Shown in pieces: positions 1-10,471 of a DNA stretch of 64,000 nucleotides; the first letter of the stretch is position 1, and the number at the start of each line of letters is the position of its first letter. The notes below the pieces were generated by a model. It saw nothing but the letters and a program-made list of their open reading frames with translations, searched no databases and was not told the origin of the DNA. Source of the DNA: Lunularia cruciata. Taxonomy: Eukaryota; Streptophyta; Marchantiopsida; Lunulariales; Lunulariaceae. The stretch covers positions 34,598,501-34,662,500 of the forward strand of contig OX419761.1 in NCBI GenBank assembly GCA_948567375.1, written 5' to 3'. Position numbers and translations under genes: made by a program.

Positions 1-483
1 ACTTGGTATCATTCCTAAATGTTTGGCTTTGAGGAAAGGGTTGAGAACTCTTGGACTCGCAAGCCTTTTTGTTTTGGATTCTTTTATAGTCCAAGGATAG
101 CCCATGTGAAGGAATCCTTGACTTAGTGGTTGGGTCAAGATAAGATCACATGCTAGTGGAATATGCCCATGTGAATGGATATTCCTTTCTACTTTTTGAA
201 TTTACTTGAATTTTAGTCTAGTAACTTGAGTTACTACGGTAATTAGTAGCATTGGTGCGTAACTATCTCACAAGTATATAAACAAGGGGTGAGGAAGTAC
301 TCATCATCCTTTCATTTGCAACTATCTCTCTCATTTGAGTTATCTAGTGAGCAATGTCTTGAGTCTTGGATTGTTATCCTTGGAGGAGTATGGTGGAGTT
401 GGGGTTCCTTGCCTTCTTAGTCCATGGTGCGCTACCATAATAGCCATCAGAGGTTCATCTTGAGTGAGAGACAGGCCGGCTCA
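1..483 (+). repeat. LTR-like dispersed repeat, copy 1 (cut by window start)
   Basis: About 480 bases here match 9398-9875 in the same orientation with scattered differences. Both copies hold a TATA-like stretch (caagtatataaac, near 271-283 here) followed by a pyrimidine-rich, transcript-leader-like segment, and both end close to a GGCTCA. This is the look of the 3' half of a plant LTR. The start of this copy lies outside the window. No primer-binding site was recognised after it, so which element it belongs to is unknown. Confidence 0.6.
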
Positions 484-2474
484 CAAGACAAGTAATCTAT
501 GATGACATGAGGAGAATAATATACTTATCTGGTGGTAAGTATCCATTTGGTGTTGTAAAGTTTAGCTTGGATCTTGTCCTTGGTGTGCATTAGATCATTA
601 GATTGATAAGACTCAAGCATGCTCCATAGTTCCTTCACAAGTTCATAATTTTAGAATTTTATCTCACATTTGGATCAAATATGCAAGAATGCCTAGCTCT
701 TGCTATGACATGACTTGTCTAAAAAAGTCAACCTTATGGAGCAATTTGAGTACATGAGGAGTCAATGAGTCCTTTGGTCCATATTAGTTTCTTCTTGATG
801 ATTCTACCTATGTGCCCATGAGTTATTTGGTACTTTCTTTCATAGTGCAACATTGTTGAGATCAAATAGACTTCAAAAATTGTGTAGCTCACACTTGTGT
901 GCTTGATGAGCACCGCATAGGGATTTTGAAAGATAGATTGCATTCATTGCATGAATTGCGAATTTAACTAAAGAGTAATAAAAATAGAAATAGAAATTTG
1001 TTGAGGTAGATTAGTGTATAGATTATTTTTCATAACTTCTTGATAAATAAATAGAAGAGACTTGTGGGAGGATGACAAATAATTCACAAAGAATTCAAAT
1101 CCAAACAGTCCCACTATACCTCAAGATCTGTTGGACAGAATAAAATTTGAATAGAGTGAATCCTATATCACATGTTATGAGTGGTTGCCTTTCTTATAAT
1201 AGACTTGTTGGGTTTTTGAACCCGTGAGCCTTCATATTGATAACTTCTCAAGAGTATTATAGACTTTGACATAATGGACTATACAATTTTTGTTTGAATT
1301 TGTGAATTTTTCAATTCAATTTTTTTGAGTTTTGTGAATCTATCATTGGTCATGGAGTTCCTATGTTTATGAATGATATTGTTTTGTTCTTGGTTGTATG
1401 GAGTTCTTGGTTCTTGGTCATATGTATGAAGTATGGTGTTCTTATGATATGGTTCTAAGATTCTAATCGGAATGTTGTAGCATGGTTCAAATGATATGAT
1501 ATGAATGTTCTAAATTATACTATGATACTATTTTATGGTTATGTGAATGATACTATGATCTTGGTTTGTGGTTATGATTAGGTTCTTTTTTTACATGATA
1601 CAATCATTGTTTGCAGTTATCCAACCAGTGCACAAGACAAGGCACTCCCCTAGTTACCACACATTCCACTTGTTCAACTATTACTAGTCCTACTCATCCA
1701 ACTAGTGCACAAGACAATAACTCAACTATTTCTAGTGTTTCTAGTGCAAACAAACAATGAGCATGATAAAAAAAGCACACAAAAATCAGCTTGTCACCAA
1801 AATTTGACTTCCAATCCCTTGGTGCAACCACAAAAACCAGTTTTGCAAATCATTACAAACCTCAAATGGCCCCACACAAACCAAAACCACAATTTTGTGC
1901 AAACTACCTCCCAACACCACATAAACAGTTTGTGTGGTATTGAGGCGGTTTGTCTAGCATGCGGATGGTAGGTTGTGTGGTCTTGAGAGGTCAGTTTGCA
2001 TGGCATACAAGTCTAGTATATGATGCCACTTTCTTTGGGTATGTTTAAGTCTCATTCCATAAATATTGAATAGACAACTCCTTGTTGTAGACATTCAAGT
2101 TATGATAGAATAGAAATGTTTGAGAAAATATCAGAACTGATGCATGAGAAAAGATCAGCTAAGTAGTGAATGAAATTTCATTATTTAATTGGTGAAAAAC
2201 TATGAGAAACAAAGTGAAACTCACCAACAAAACTCATCAAGAACAATACCAAATAGATTGTATGCAAGTGTATAATACCAAGGAGTATCCTACATGGTAT
2301 ATACTTCCTAGGCAGCCCACTCTAGGGCATCATGACATCTGGAATACAAAGTATGTACTATAAAGAAACAACTATAGTACCATATCAATCTCTAGGATGC
2401 ATCTTTGGCTCATGAAAGGTTCATCCAAGCAACTCATAAGGATCAAAACTACAGTCTCTAAAATGGTTAGAGGC
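484..2474. other. Gene-poor repeat-derived stretch
   Basis: No convincing gene. Short open stretches near 734-943 (-) and 1705-1971 (+) show no recognisable domain and are probably chance or decayed transposon. Around 1885-2003 the DNA is rich in the words TTTGTGC, GCAAAC and TTTGCATGGC, which recur near 11700-11810 and 12410-12480, so these pieces may come from one repeat family. Confidence 0.4.
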
Positions 2475-3042
2475 CTACTCTTCCTCTAGAAACCTAATAG
2501 AAGTATGTGTAGAGACTCTAAATCTATCTAGAGGAGCTACAAGTCTATCTACTAAAGATGTGCATGAAGCACTAGGTGTATCAATTGGGGAAGATCTAGG
2601 AGGATGTATAGCTCCATGATGGTGGTTTCTAGTATAAGGAAGAGCATACGTATCTACAATAAGAACATCTCTAAGAGATAATCCTAAAGATGTAAATGTG
2701 CTATAAGGCCTAACCATGAACCTTCTATACTCATCAATATATCCATCTATATTTGAAAGGCAAGTCATGGGCCGCAAACCTATATGTACTCCTTTTGGGA
2801 TCAAACCTTGATCCCACAAAGGTTGCAAGATGACCTCCACCTCCTTCTTGGACCAATAGTCCAAGGGATCACCTCAAAATATGTGATACAATACTCCATA
2901 AAATCCTTGAGTCCGAGATGTGTGATATACCATGAAGTACTACTTGCATTATAATAGCGCCATCCTCTAATACTAGTCTTCACAAACCACATCAAGAATG
3001 AAGGTAACATCAGACTAGTAGAATATCTAAAGTCAAAGTAAT
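2475..3042 (-). pseudogene. Unknown-protein reading frame, 3' part, cut by element A
   Basis: Two overlapping open stretches on the minus strand (down to a stop at 2475-2477) make about 190 codons of non-repetitive, ordinary-looking protein: a Trp/Tyr-rich segment (WRYYNASS, SWYITHLG), then PKGVHIGLRP and a region ending FLEEE. They lie in different frames, so there is at least one frameshift near 2830. The frame is open right up to the LTR of element A at 3043, and plausible minus-strand coding resumes on the far side at 8688-9034. I do not recognise the family. Its surroundings suggest a gene carried by a large, poorly known retroelement rather than a host gene, but this is inference. Confidence 0.4.
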
Positions 3043-3468
3043 TGTAAAAGACCGAAACCAAGGAGAGAAATAGGAGAATGGAAACTCACATTGGGACACT
3101 TGAATGAGGGAAAACTCCAAATGCCTAGCATGAGCTTTGGCTTTGGTATTTATAGGTAGCATACAAGGTCCTTGAGAAGCTTCTCAAGAAGCTTCCTCAA
3201 GCCGCTTTCTTAGAGTGCAAGCCAAGTTAACTAGGAAGCTTCTCAAGAAGCTTCCTTCTAGAAGCCGCCTACTTGGCGTGCAAGCTAAGCTAGTTGGAAG
3301 CTTCTAGAAGCTTCCTTCTAGAAGCTACTTACTTAAGGTGCAAGCTAAGCTAACCTGGAAGCTTCCCAAGAAGCTTCCTAGATACTTCCGGAATATTCTA
3401 GGCTACTATGTCTTATGTGCTACTTTTTAAGCCCGACTAACTTCATCGCTAAACTCCATATTGTTCCA
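3043..3468 (-). repeat. 3' LTR of element A
   Basis: Pairs with 8262-8687. It contains many GAAGCTTC palindromes, including an uninterrupted four-unit array at 3297-3314, and a TATAAATA box on the minus strand. The outer end reads TTCCA where the partner reads TTACA. Confidence 0.93.
3297..3314. promoter_or_regulatory. Perfect heat-shock-element array in 3' LTR of A
   Basis: The bases follow GAAnnTTCnnGAAnnTTC exactly, four alternating 5-bp units, with a further TTCnnGAA pair directly after. This is the known binding pattern of heat-shock transcription factors (three or more nGAAn units in alternating orientation). Function is inferred. Confidence 0.6.
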
Positions 3469-3489
3469 TATTTCCCCGCCACTAGTTGG

Positions 3490-4770
3490 TGACGTCCTCG
3501 TTGCCAGTGAAGCTTCAAATTCCTAGATGGCCGTCTGTGCATTCTGGAGGTGAGAAAGAGGCTCCCAGGTGGCATCATGAAGGGGATACCCTTTCCAAAG
3601 GACCTTGTACTCCGTATGTTGGCGACGGCCTCGTTGGATATGGCAATGCGCAAGGATACGATCAACTTCGTACTCCTCATGATCATTGATAGGGATAGGA
3701 AGAGGGGGAGGTTGGACTCAAGAGGAAAAGGAAGAGAGGTTAGGAACAAAGGGTTTCAACTTGGAAACATGAAAGATAGGATGGATATGCATGTGACAAG
3801 GTAAGGCAAGTCGATAAGCAACAGGAGAGACAAATTGGGTGATATCAAAGGGTCCTATCCAGTTAGGGGCAAGTTTACGAACTTGGGTATCAAGTAGGAG
3901 AGGGAGGTTACTGGAGGATAGCATGACTTTATCACCAACTTCAAAGGTGAGATCACGACGATGATGGTCCGCATATTGTTTTTGGCAATTCTGAGCAACA
4001 AGGAGGTGAGACTTGGCTTGTTGGAGCGATTGGGATATAGTGGTCAAGAATGTGGAAGTATGAGGAACCTGAGAGGGAGGGGGAGCAAGAAGAGAATCTA
4101 GAACAAGTGGATCTTGGCCAAAATTGAGAAAGAAGGGAGAAAATCCGGTGCTTGCCTGTTTGGAATTGTTGTAGGAAAATTCTGCAATTGCAAGACATTC
4201 ATCCCAATTGGTATGGTGGACATTGACAAAGGCCCGCAACATATCCTCTAATGTACGATTTGCACATTTGGTTTGTCCATCAATTTGAGGATGATAGGCC
4301 GTGTACAAAGCAAGCTTGGTGTTGAGTATCTGGAAGAGTGCTTGCCAAAACTTCCCAGTAAATCGAGGATCACAGTCAGAGATGAGTACACGGGGCATCC
4401 CATGATGCTTGAAAACATTGTTGAAGTAGATTTGCGCTAAGGTTGGAGCATCCACGGTATCATAGGTTGGTGCCAAGTGGATTTTCTTACTGAGCTTATC
4501 CACAAACACCACGATTGTGGTGTGTCCTTGTTTTTTCTTTGGCAAGGATGTGATTAGATCCAAGCTCACATGCTCCTAGCGAGCGGATGGAATGGCGAGT
4601 GGTTGAAGGAGTCCACTCAGCTTCTGGTTACTGGCCTTGTTACATTGGCAGCTCTCACACGATCTGAAAAATTCTCAAACATCTCGTGTCATGTTGGGCC
4701 ACCACCATTGACGTTGGAGGGTACCCAAGGTCTTGTCTACATTGATGTGACCAGCGATGGGTAAATCATG
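3490..4770 (-). pseudogene. Integrase and chromodomain of element A
   Basis: On the minus strand the segment 4569-3718 is open for 283 codons and carries the integrase core: DLITSLPKKKQGHT, a second Asp in ISDCDPRFTGKFW, and the Glu in the QIDGQTKCANRTLEDML block. An H2C2 zinc region lies upstream. The open part ends in a GAG-PRE/C-terminal core (LAPNWIGPFDI, HPIFHVSKLKPF). After a frame break a chromodomain follows at about 3595-3490, with the hallmark YKVLWKGYP and ATWEPLSHL, then a stop in the tail. Chromodomains direct integration to marked chromatin in this clade. The reading frame is broken at several points, so no functional polyprotein is expected. Confidence 0.85.
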
Positions 4771-4791
4771 GGCTTCTTGAAGGTGCACAAG

Positions 4792-6640
4792 TCAAAGATC
4801 ACCTTTGGCTAGAACATAGATCTGATCCGCATGGAATAGAAGGCCTTCCTTGAAGGAGAAGGTGTTGTTCTCCTTATCACCTGTTGTTAGACAACCATGT
4901 ACCATTTGGAAGAAGGGATCTTGTTGTAGAGCTAACCAAAACTTGTTATGGATCTTGGGGTCAATTGACACCGTCGTAATTGCTGCTGCAATGAGAGGAA
5001 GGGACTTCAAATCAGGTCGTTGTGATAGAGCATCAGGGATGACATGGAACCGACCGGGTTTGTACTCAAGTTTGATGTCGAACAATTGAAGTTGCTCTTC
5101 CCATCGATGAAGTCGACTCTTCATGTGCTCCAGGTGTAAGGTCTGCAACAATGGCTTGTGATCAGTTTGCATGATCACTTGTTTCCCCAAGAGATAATGC
5201 CTCCATACCTTGGTGGCATATACCATTGCAAGTTGTTCCCAATCTCGAGTAGAGAGATGTCTTTCAGCTGTATTTAGTTGGCAAGACACAAAGGCAATGG
5301 GATGTAGTCCATCTGGAAATTCTTGTTGCAACACAGCTCCAATTGCAAAGTTAGAAGCATCAAAATCAACCACACAAGGTAGTTGAGGATCATATGGTTG
5401 AAGAATGGGTCTTGAAGACACCATATGTTTCAACTTTTGGAATGCTTCTTCATGTTTGGTGTTCCACTGGAAGCTCAAGTTCCTTCCCAAGAGGTCAGTC
5501 AATGGTGCATCCACATGAGCATAATAGTGGATGAACCGCCGGTAAAAATTGGCCAATCCATTGAATGCCCGTACTTTTGTAGCATCCTTTGGGGTAGGCC
5601 AATCAATAATGGCCTTGATCTTCTCTTCCTCCATCTTGATCCCCTCTGATGAGATCTTATGACCCAAGAAGGTAACCTTTGCCAAAAAGCACACTTTGAC
5701 TTCTTGCAATAAAATTTCCATTATCGTAGTCATCTTAGGACTTCTCGCACATGATTCACGTGTTCTGCCTCTATCTTGCTAAAGATTAAGATATCATCCA
5801 AGAACACCACCACTGACCGATCCAATAGTCCATCCAACACCTGATGCATCTGATCTATGAAGACTACTGGAGCATTAGTGAGTCCAAAAGGTAGAACTCT
5901 CCACTCAAAATGTCCATACCTTGTGCGAAAGGCAGTCTTTTGCACGTCCTCTCCTTCAATAGGAATTTGCCAATAGCCGCTACAAAGATCTAGCTTGGAA
6001 AAGTAGCATGCTCCACTTAATTGATCAAGCAGGTCATTGATCCGAGGCAAGGGATATGCATTCTTCACGGTTTGCTTATTGAGCCCACGGTAATCAATAC
6101 AGAAACAAAGTCCTCCATCCTTCTTTGGAACAAATAGTACCAGTGCTCCCCACGGAGAGGTACTATGTCATATGAAATCCTTCTCCAATAACTCTATAAG
6201 TGTTTTTCGCAACTCCTCCAACTCCTTTGGTGAGAGCCGATAGATTGGTCTACTCACTGGAGTACTCTCTGGCAATAACTTGATCTTGAAGGGCATACCT
6301 CGATCAGAGGGTAATCCCTTTGGCAGATCATCCAGAAACACATCTACAAACTCTTGAACTATCCGATCAACCGTTACTTGATGCGGCACATGGCCCTCCT
6401 TAGATTGTTCTTGTGCCACCGGCTTGATCCACACCACGAATACAAACTTATCTTCCTCCAAAGCTTGCTCTATGGCTGCTTCATTAACAAACTTCACTTC
6501 TAGGGACTCATCTCTCTTCCAAGCTTGCTCTATGGTTGCCTTCTTGGCAAACTTCCCATCTTGGGACTCATCTCCCTTCCAGATTTGCTCTATGGCTACC
6601 TTCTCAACAAACTTCCAATCTTGGGATTGACTATTCTTAG
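4792..6640 (-). pseudogene. Reverse transcriptase and RNase H of element A
   Basis: Minus-strand open segments 6497-6168, 6068-5730 and 5733-4792 cover RT then RNase H. Visible landmarks are the Leu-Pro-rich entry to RT ([16 protein letters not shown]), [11 protein letters not shown], the catalytic box FLDDIL (the YxDD equivalent), and in RNase H the first Asp in VVDFDASNFAIGAVLQQ and the TDHKPL motif. The frame is interrupted by a TGA at 5730-5732, just after EVLR, and by a TAA two codons later. The TGA is also present in elements B and C at the same codon. Confidence 0.85.
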
Positions 6641-6671
6641 GTGTCTTACTCAGAGGTGCCAGACAACCTAA

Positions 6672-7064
6672 TCAGAAATTTCTACCTTGGTGTTGTACTT
6701 GAATTTGACGTCGGGTCCAATCGAATTGAACCTTATGACGTTCAAGCCAAGGTAGACCCAAAATGATATCATAGTGTAGAGGTGCCACTACAAACCTCAT
6801 ACACTCTAAATACTCCTCCCCAATCTTGAAGGTAATAGGATGCGAGGTGCGGAATGCAGAACCTTTTCTACCATCCGCCATCATCAAACTACTTCCAATC
6901 ACTGGCTTGATAGGAATACCCAATTCCGTTGCTACTTGCATAGATATGCAATTCTCTGAACTTCCAAAATCAACCAAAATCTTACAATCCCGATTAGATA
7001 TCGTACCTTGCAAGTGAAGCAAACTTGCATAGGTCAAGCCTTCAATCCCATTGGAACTAATCAA
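6672..7064 (-). pseudogene. Aspartic protease domain of element A
   Basis: This open segment of about 130 codons holds a retropepsin-like domain: ILVDFGSSENCIS (the catalytic Asp lies in DFGS, in place of the usual DTG/DSG) and ILGLPWLERH, which corresponds to the conserved second hydrophobic-Gly motif. It is read in a different frame from the preceding gag end. The same arrangement is found in element C at 46863-47258. Confidence 0.8.
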
Positions 7065-7089
7065 GCTCCCAGTAGGCGGCTCAAAATCT

Positions 7090-7990
7090 CCTATTGGGAT
7101 TCTTCATTTCCCTGATCATTCTATTCCACAAACTCCATCTGGGCAACTTGTCGAGGTCTCCCATTCCTAAGTGGACATTCAGCAACACGATGTCCAACTT
7201 GGTGACAATAAAAGCAACCTCCATTTTGTCGTAATCTTTCTCTATCTTCTATGCCTAGTGTTCTTCGTTAGATAGCATCAATCTCCATTGGTACCGGTTC
7301 TTCCACTTGTGATATTGGTAGGTTTTGTGTAGGTCGAGGTCAAGACCAAGTTGTCGCAACTAAGGAATCAAAATGCTCAGCCAATTGCATGGCTTCTTCT
7401 ATGTTCTGTGGCTCTCGCATGGTCGCCTCCAATCTGGTTCGTGACTTCAATCCTTGCATAAATCGATCCAAAACTTCATCTTCTTGGATATCTGGAATTT
7501 GCATGATGATATTCTAAAATTGTGTGATGTAGCTTCTCACCAAGCCAATCTGCCTCAACTCTACCAATTTATCTCGTGTAGCTCGGGTGGCATTTATAGT
7601 CTGAACTTGACCAAGTATTGCATCCTTGAATTCTGCCCATGTCAAAATCAATATAACAATTTGTCGTTTAGCTCTTTCTACTCAGAATCGCCACCAAAGT
7701 TTTGCCACGCCATCCAATTGGCTAGAAGCCAAGAGAATTTGTTTCTGCTCGTCTTGAAGATTGGTGGCTTCAAAGTAACATTCACAGTCAAACACAAAAT
7801 TCTCCACTGTGTCTGGAAGAATCTTGCCTTCAAACACCTTGGGTTTGAGAAATTGAATGCGATCTTCTCCATCTCAAACTGGCGCTCTATTTATCTATTC
7901 TCGTCGTTGCTGGTCTTGTTCATCCAACAATCGAGTAAGATGCTCGATTTGTTGTTGCATTGCAAGGATAACATCCGGTATTGCCGCCAT
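7090..7990 (-). pseudogene. Gag region with CCHC zinc knuckle, element A
   Basis: Begins at an ATG (7988-7990) giving MAAIPDVILAMQQQIEHL, then a coiled-coil-like Gln-rich stretch, a capsid-like region (LTWAEFKDAILGQ, EEAMQLAEHFDSL) and one zinc knuckle CFYCHQVGHRVAEC (CX2CX4HX4C) near 7185-7230. At least three in-frame stops interrupt it: a TAG shortly after the coiled coil, a TGA after TTWS and another TAG before the gag end. The first two are also in element C. Gag would package the RNA and nucleate virus-like particles. Confidence 0.8.
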
Positions 7991-8023
7991 TGCTACTACT
8001 CTATTCCCCTACCCTCAATTTAT

Positions 8024-8239
8024 CTAGTTGATTAACACATAGATACAACACGTCCACCGTTCTCCATAAGTTACAATTGGAAGTATCAAGGGTTCCTCCG
8101 ACACGGTGATCATATGTAGAAAATCCTGCCCAAAGCGTGAGGTGATGAATTGTGTGAAATGATGCTTTGGTAATATCTGGACATGAAAGTCCCAATGGTT
8201 TGGCGGAAGTGGATTTGGTGGTCCATAAATTCTATCCAT
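8024..8239 (-). CDS. Pre-gag leader ORF, element A (71 aa)
   Basis: A small open frame lies between primer-binding site and gag. It starts at the first ATG after the 5' LTR and ends 33 bases before the gag ATG. The protein reads from a Pro-rich start (PPNPLPPNHW) into VQILPK, then SRFGQDFLHMI and EEPLILPIVTYGER. Related frames occur in the same place in B and C, twice in element D and once alone at 15183-15359. The shared pattern is an aromatic-X-V/I-X-I strand, about 12 residues, then FG-x-G/D-F, a Val/Ile-Met turn, and P-x-I-L-x-V. I know no named domain that fits. It could be a translated upstream ORF or a small accessory protein. Confidence 0.55.
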   Translation of the reverse strand: MDRIYGPPNPLPPNHWDFHVQILPKHHFTQFITSRFGQDFLHMITVSEEPLILPIVTYGERWTCCIYVLIN

Positions 8240-8245
8240 CCCATT

Positions 8246-8260
8246 CCTGCTCTGATACCA
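8246..8260 (-). other. Primer-binding site of element A
   Basis: On the minus strand the bases read TGGTATCAGAGCAGG, one base after the 5' LTR. This is the usual plant LTR-element site complementary to the initiator methionine tRNA 3' end. It fixes the element's orientation as minus. Confidence 0.85.
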
Positions 8261-8261
8261 A

Positions 8262-8687
8262 TGTAAAAGACCAAAACCGAGGAGAGAAATAGGAGAATGG
8301 AAACTCACATTGGGACACTTGAATGTGGGAAAACTCCAAATGCCTAGCATGAGCTTTGGCTTTGGTATTTATAGGTAGCATACAAGGTCCTTGAGAAGCT
8401 TCTCAAGAAGCTTCCTCAAGCCGCTTTCTTAGAGTGCAAGCCAAGTTAACTAGGAAGCTTCTCAAGAAGCTTCCTTCTAGAAGCCGCCTACTTGGCGTGC
8501 AAGCTAAGCTAGTTGGAAGCTTCTAGAAGCTTCCTTCTAGAAGCTACTTACTTAAGGTGCAAGCTAAGCTAACCTGGAAGCTTCCCAAGAAGCTTCCTAG
8601 ATACTTCCGGAATATTCTAGGCTACTTTGTCTTATGTGCTACTTCGTAAGCCCAACTAACTTCGTCGCTAAACTCCATATTGTTACA
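8262..8687 (-). repeat. 5' LTR of element A
   Basis: It pairs with 3043-3468. A TATAAATA box lies on the minus strand at 8366-8373, and an uninterrupted GAAnnTTCnnGAAnnTTC array lies at 8516-8533, about 145 bp upstream of the TATA. Further GAAGCTTC pairs at wider spacing lie between the two. Confidence 0.93.
8516..8533. promoter_or_regulatory. Perfect heat-shock-element array in 5' LTR of A
   Basis: Four alternating units match GAAnnTTCnnGAAnnTTC without error, followed by TTCnnGAA. The array sits upstream of the minus-strand TATA box, where a promoter element would work. Confidence 0.6.
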
Positions 8688-9034
8688 ATAATAATGCACT
8701 TCCAATGCTAGAATCCTCCTCCTTGAATCTTTGTGATAAAGTACACACATGATAAATACTCTAGATATGCTCATCCTCTATCTAAGCTCTATGAGCCTCC
8801 ATATCTCATCATGCAAAAGTTGCTTCCTCTCTTGAGGCCATAAAGCTTCATAGTATGTACCTCTAAAGCACAAAGGGGTGGATCATCACTAATGTGAGGT
8901 CTCCATGACACAATGTCCTTCCCAATATATAAATAAGGCTCCTCTCTTGGTGCACTTATGAGAATCAACAAATTTTGACTTCCACAAGTGTTTTTCCCAA
9001 CTCTATTATGTACATGCTCTATTTGAGTACCCAT
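8688..9034 (-). pseudogene. Unknown-protein reading frame, 5' part, cut by element A
   Basis: Minus-strand coding-like sequence with segments GTQIEHVHNRVGKNTCGSQ, SAPREEPYLYIGKDIVSW and LKRGSNFCMMRYGG. It continues towards the element A junction at 8687. Short duplicates of the GTQIEHV-H-DGMA segment occur at about 9110-9160 and 9910-9960, so the locus has been tandemly duplicated. The family is unrecognised. It is most likely a decayed gene of a large retroelement. Confidence 0.35.
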
Positions 9035-9193
9035 ATCTATATGAGGAAACTACCCATGGATGTGTACATGCTTGGTCTACATTGAGTATATTGAGTATAC
9101 ATTGATGCCATGCCATCATGTACATGCTCTATTTGAGTACCCATATTATGTGAGGAAATTGCCCATGAAAGTGAACATGCTTTGTTTGAGTAT

Positions 9194-9875
9194 TGTAACA
9201 CCATTTGTGCATGTATGTGCTGTTGTGATATTTAGTTTGGTATTATAAGTACTTGAGAGATATTATTTATATAGAGATAAGGGATGGTTTTACATTAGTC
9301 ATGATTAGCTAAAATTATTCATAGCTAAGATAAAGAGGACCTTACTTTAGAGGAAGTGAAAAAGATGAACATTACTATTTTGGATTCTAGTGCATTGACT
9401 TGGTATTATTCCTAGGTGTTTGACTTTGAGGAAAGAGGTGAAAAATCTTTGACCTACAAGCCCTTGTTTTTAATTCTTCTATAGTCCAAAGAAAGCCCAT
9501 GTGAAGGAATCCTTGAGTTAGTGGTCAGTCAAGATAAGACCACATGCTTAGGAGAATGTTCTCATGAGTATGGATATTCCTTTAGACTTTTGATTTTCTT
9601 TGACTTTTAGCTTAATAACTTGAGTACTCCAGTAATTAGTAACTTTGGTGCGTAACTATTTCACAAGTATATAAACTAGAGGTGAGGAGGTACTCATCAT
9701 CCTTTCATTTGCAACTATCTCTTTCATTGAGTTCTCTAGTGAGCAATGGTTTGAGTCTTGGAATGTTAACCTTGGAGTAGTATGATGGAGTTGGGGTTCT
9801 TTGCTTTCTTAGTCCATGGTGCCCTACCATAATAACCATCAGAATTTCATCATGAGTGAGAGACATGCCGGCTCA
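9194..9875 (+). repeat. LTR-like dispersed repeat, copy 2 (solo)
   Basis: 9398-9875 matches 1-483. A TGTAACACC at 9194 is a plausible LTR start, giving about 680 bp. The flanks (agtat and tagca) do not form a target duplication, so the exact ends are uncertain. Sequence on both sides belongs to the same duplicated unknown minus-strand reading frame, which suggests a solo LTR inserted there. Confidence 0.5.
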
Positions 9876-9903
9876 TAGCACACACTTTAGTGTGAGGAAA
9901 CTG

Positions 9904-10471
9904 TCATGTTGCCATGCCATCAAGTACATGCTCTATTTGAGCACTATCTGTTTTAGTACCCACATCAATGTGAGGAAATTGCCAAGGTAATAAAATTTTC
10001 TCTGCCTCTAGCCACTCTATTGCCTCCCTATAAGCATCTTCATATGCAAGCTTGAGAGAATCTAATAAATTCCTCACCTCATGTAGAACCCTCAAGGTAT
10101 TCTCCAATTGCTCCATAGAAATAACAAACTCTCTCTTATAAAATAACTCCTAAAGTCTGTATCCCACAACCATCAATTCTTTCTCTCTCATAAGTGTATC
10201 CAACTCATGGATCCTCTCAACTCTATTGCCAATAAGGTAGTCCAGCTTGGAAAATATATGTGTGCGCTCTCTCTTTGCTCTCCTTCTCTCTAAATACACT
10301 AACTAAGTGTGATAATCTCCCATGAATAGAACTCTCCTCTATATATAAGTGTATTTCATGCTCAACTAGTCTTGTCTCTCTTTCCAAGAGAATATGCTCA
10401 TCTAGCCTCACTTTCTCCTTCCTCTCTCCTAGTCTACTCTCCCAAGTGCTCATCCTAAACTCATACTCCAC
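9904..10471 (-). pseudogene. Decayed coiled-coil reading frame, unknown family
   Basis: Two minus-strand open pieces (10471-10223 and 10116-9904) are rich in Glu, Lys, Arg and Leu with heptad-like spacing (ERKEKVRLDEHILLERETRL; LRVLHEVRNLLDSLKLAYED). This suggests one long coiled-coil protein interrupted by stops. The second ends in the PHIDVGT...IEHV-DGMA segment that recurs at 8990-9034, which ties it to the unknown frame cut by element A. Further fragments at 11315-11503 and 10775-11071 may belong to the same protein. A gag-like role in a large retroelement is possible but not shown. Confidence 0.35.

Larger units (their letters stand above)
3043..8687 (-). mobile_element. Ty3 chromovirus A, nearly complete, minus orientation
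   Basis: A 5.6-kb LTR retrotransposon with 426-bp LTRs at 3043-3468 (3' LTR) and 8262-8687 (5' LTR). They differ at about nine positions by eye (about 2%). Each LTR begins TG and ends CA on either strand; the 3' LTR terminus carries one change. A tRNA-iMet-type primer-binding site lies next to the 5' LTR and a purine tract (about 3469-3480) next to the 3' LTR. The inferred target duplication is gtaat/ataat (4 of 5 match). The order leader ORF, gag with CCHC knuckle, protease, RT, RNase H, integrase, chromodomain is that of a chromovirus. Several in-frame stops and frame changes make it defective. It interrupts an unknown minus-strand reading frame. Confidence 0.93.

Noticed and set aside
3150-3400. 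Regularly recurring GAAGCTTC words in LTRs as a CRISPR-like array
   Set aside because: Spacing is irregular, the words are LTR-internal and present in every copy with TG...CA ends and a primer-binding site. This is a plant LTR.
3043-8687. Element A as an endogenous pararetrovirus
   Set aside because: It has LTRs, a tRNA primer-binding site, integrase and a chromodomain, which places it with Ty3 chromoviruses.
9189-9880. Target duplication around the LTR-like repeat copy 2
   Set aside because: The flanking five bases (agtat and tagca) do not match, so no insertion boundary can be claimed.
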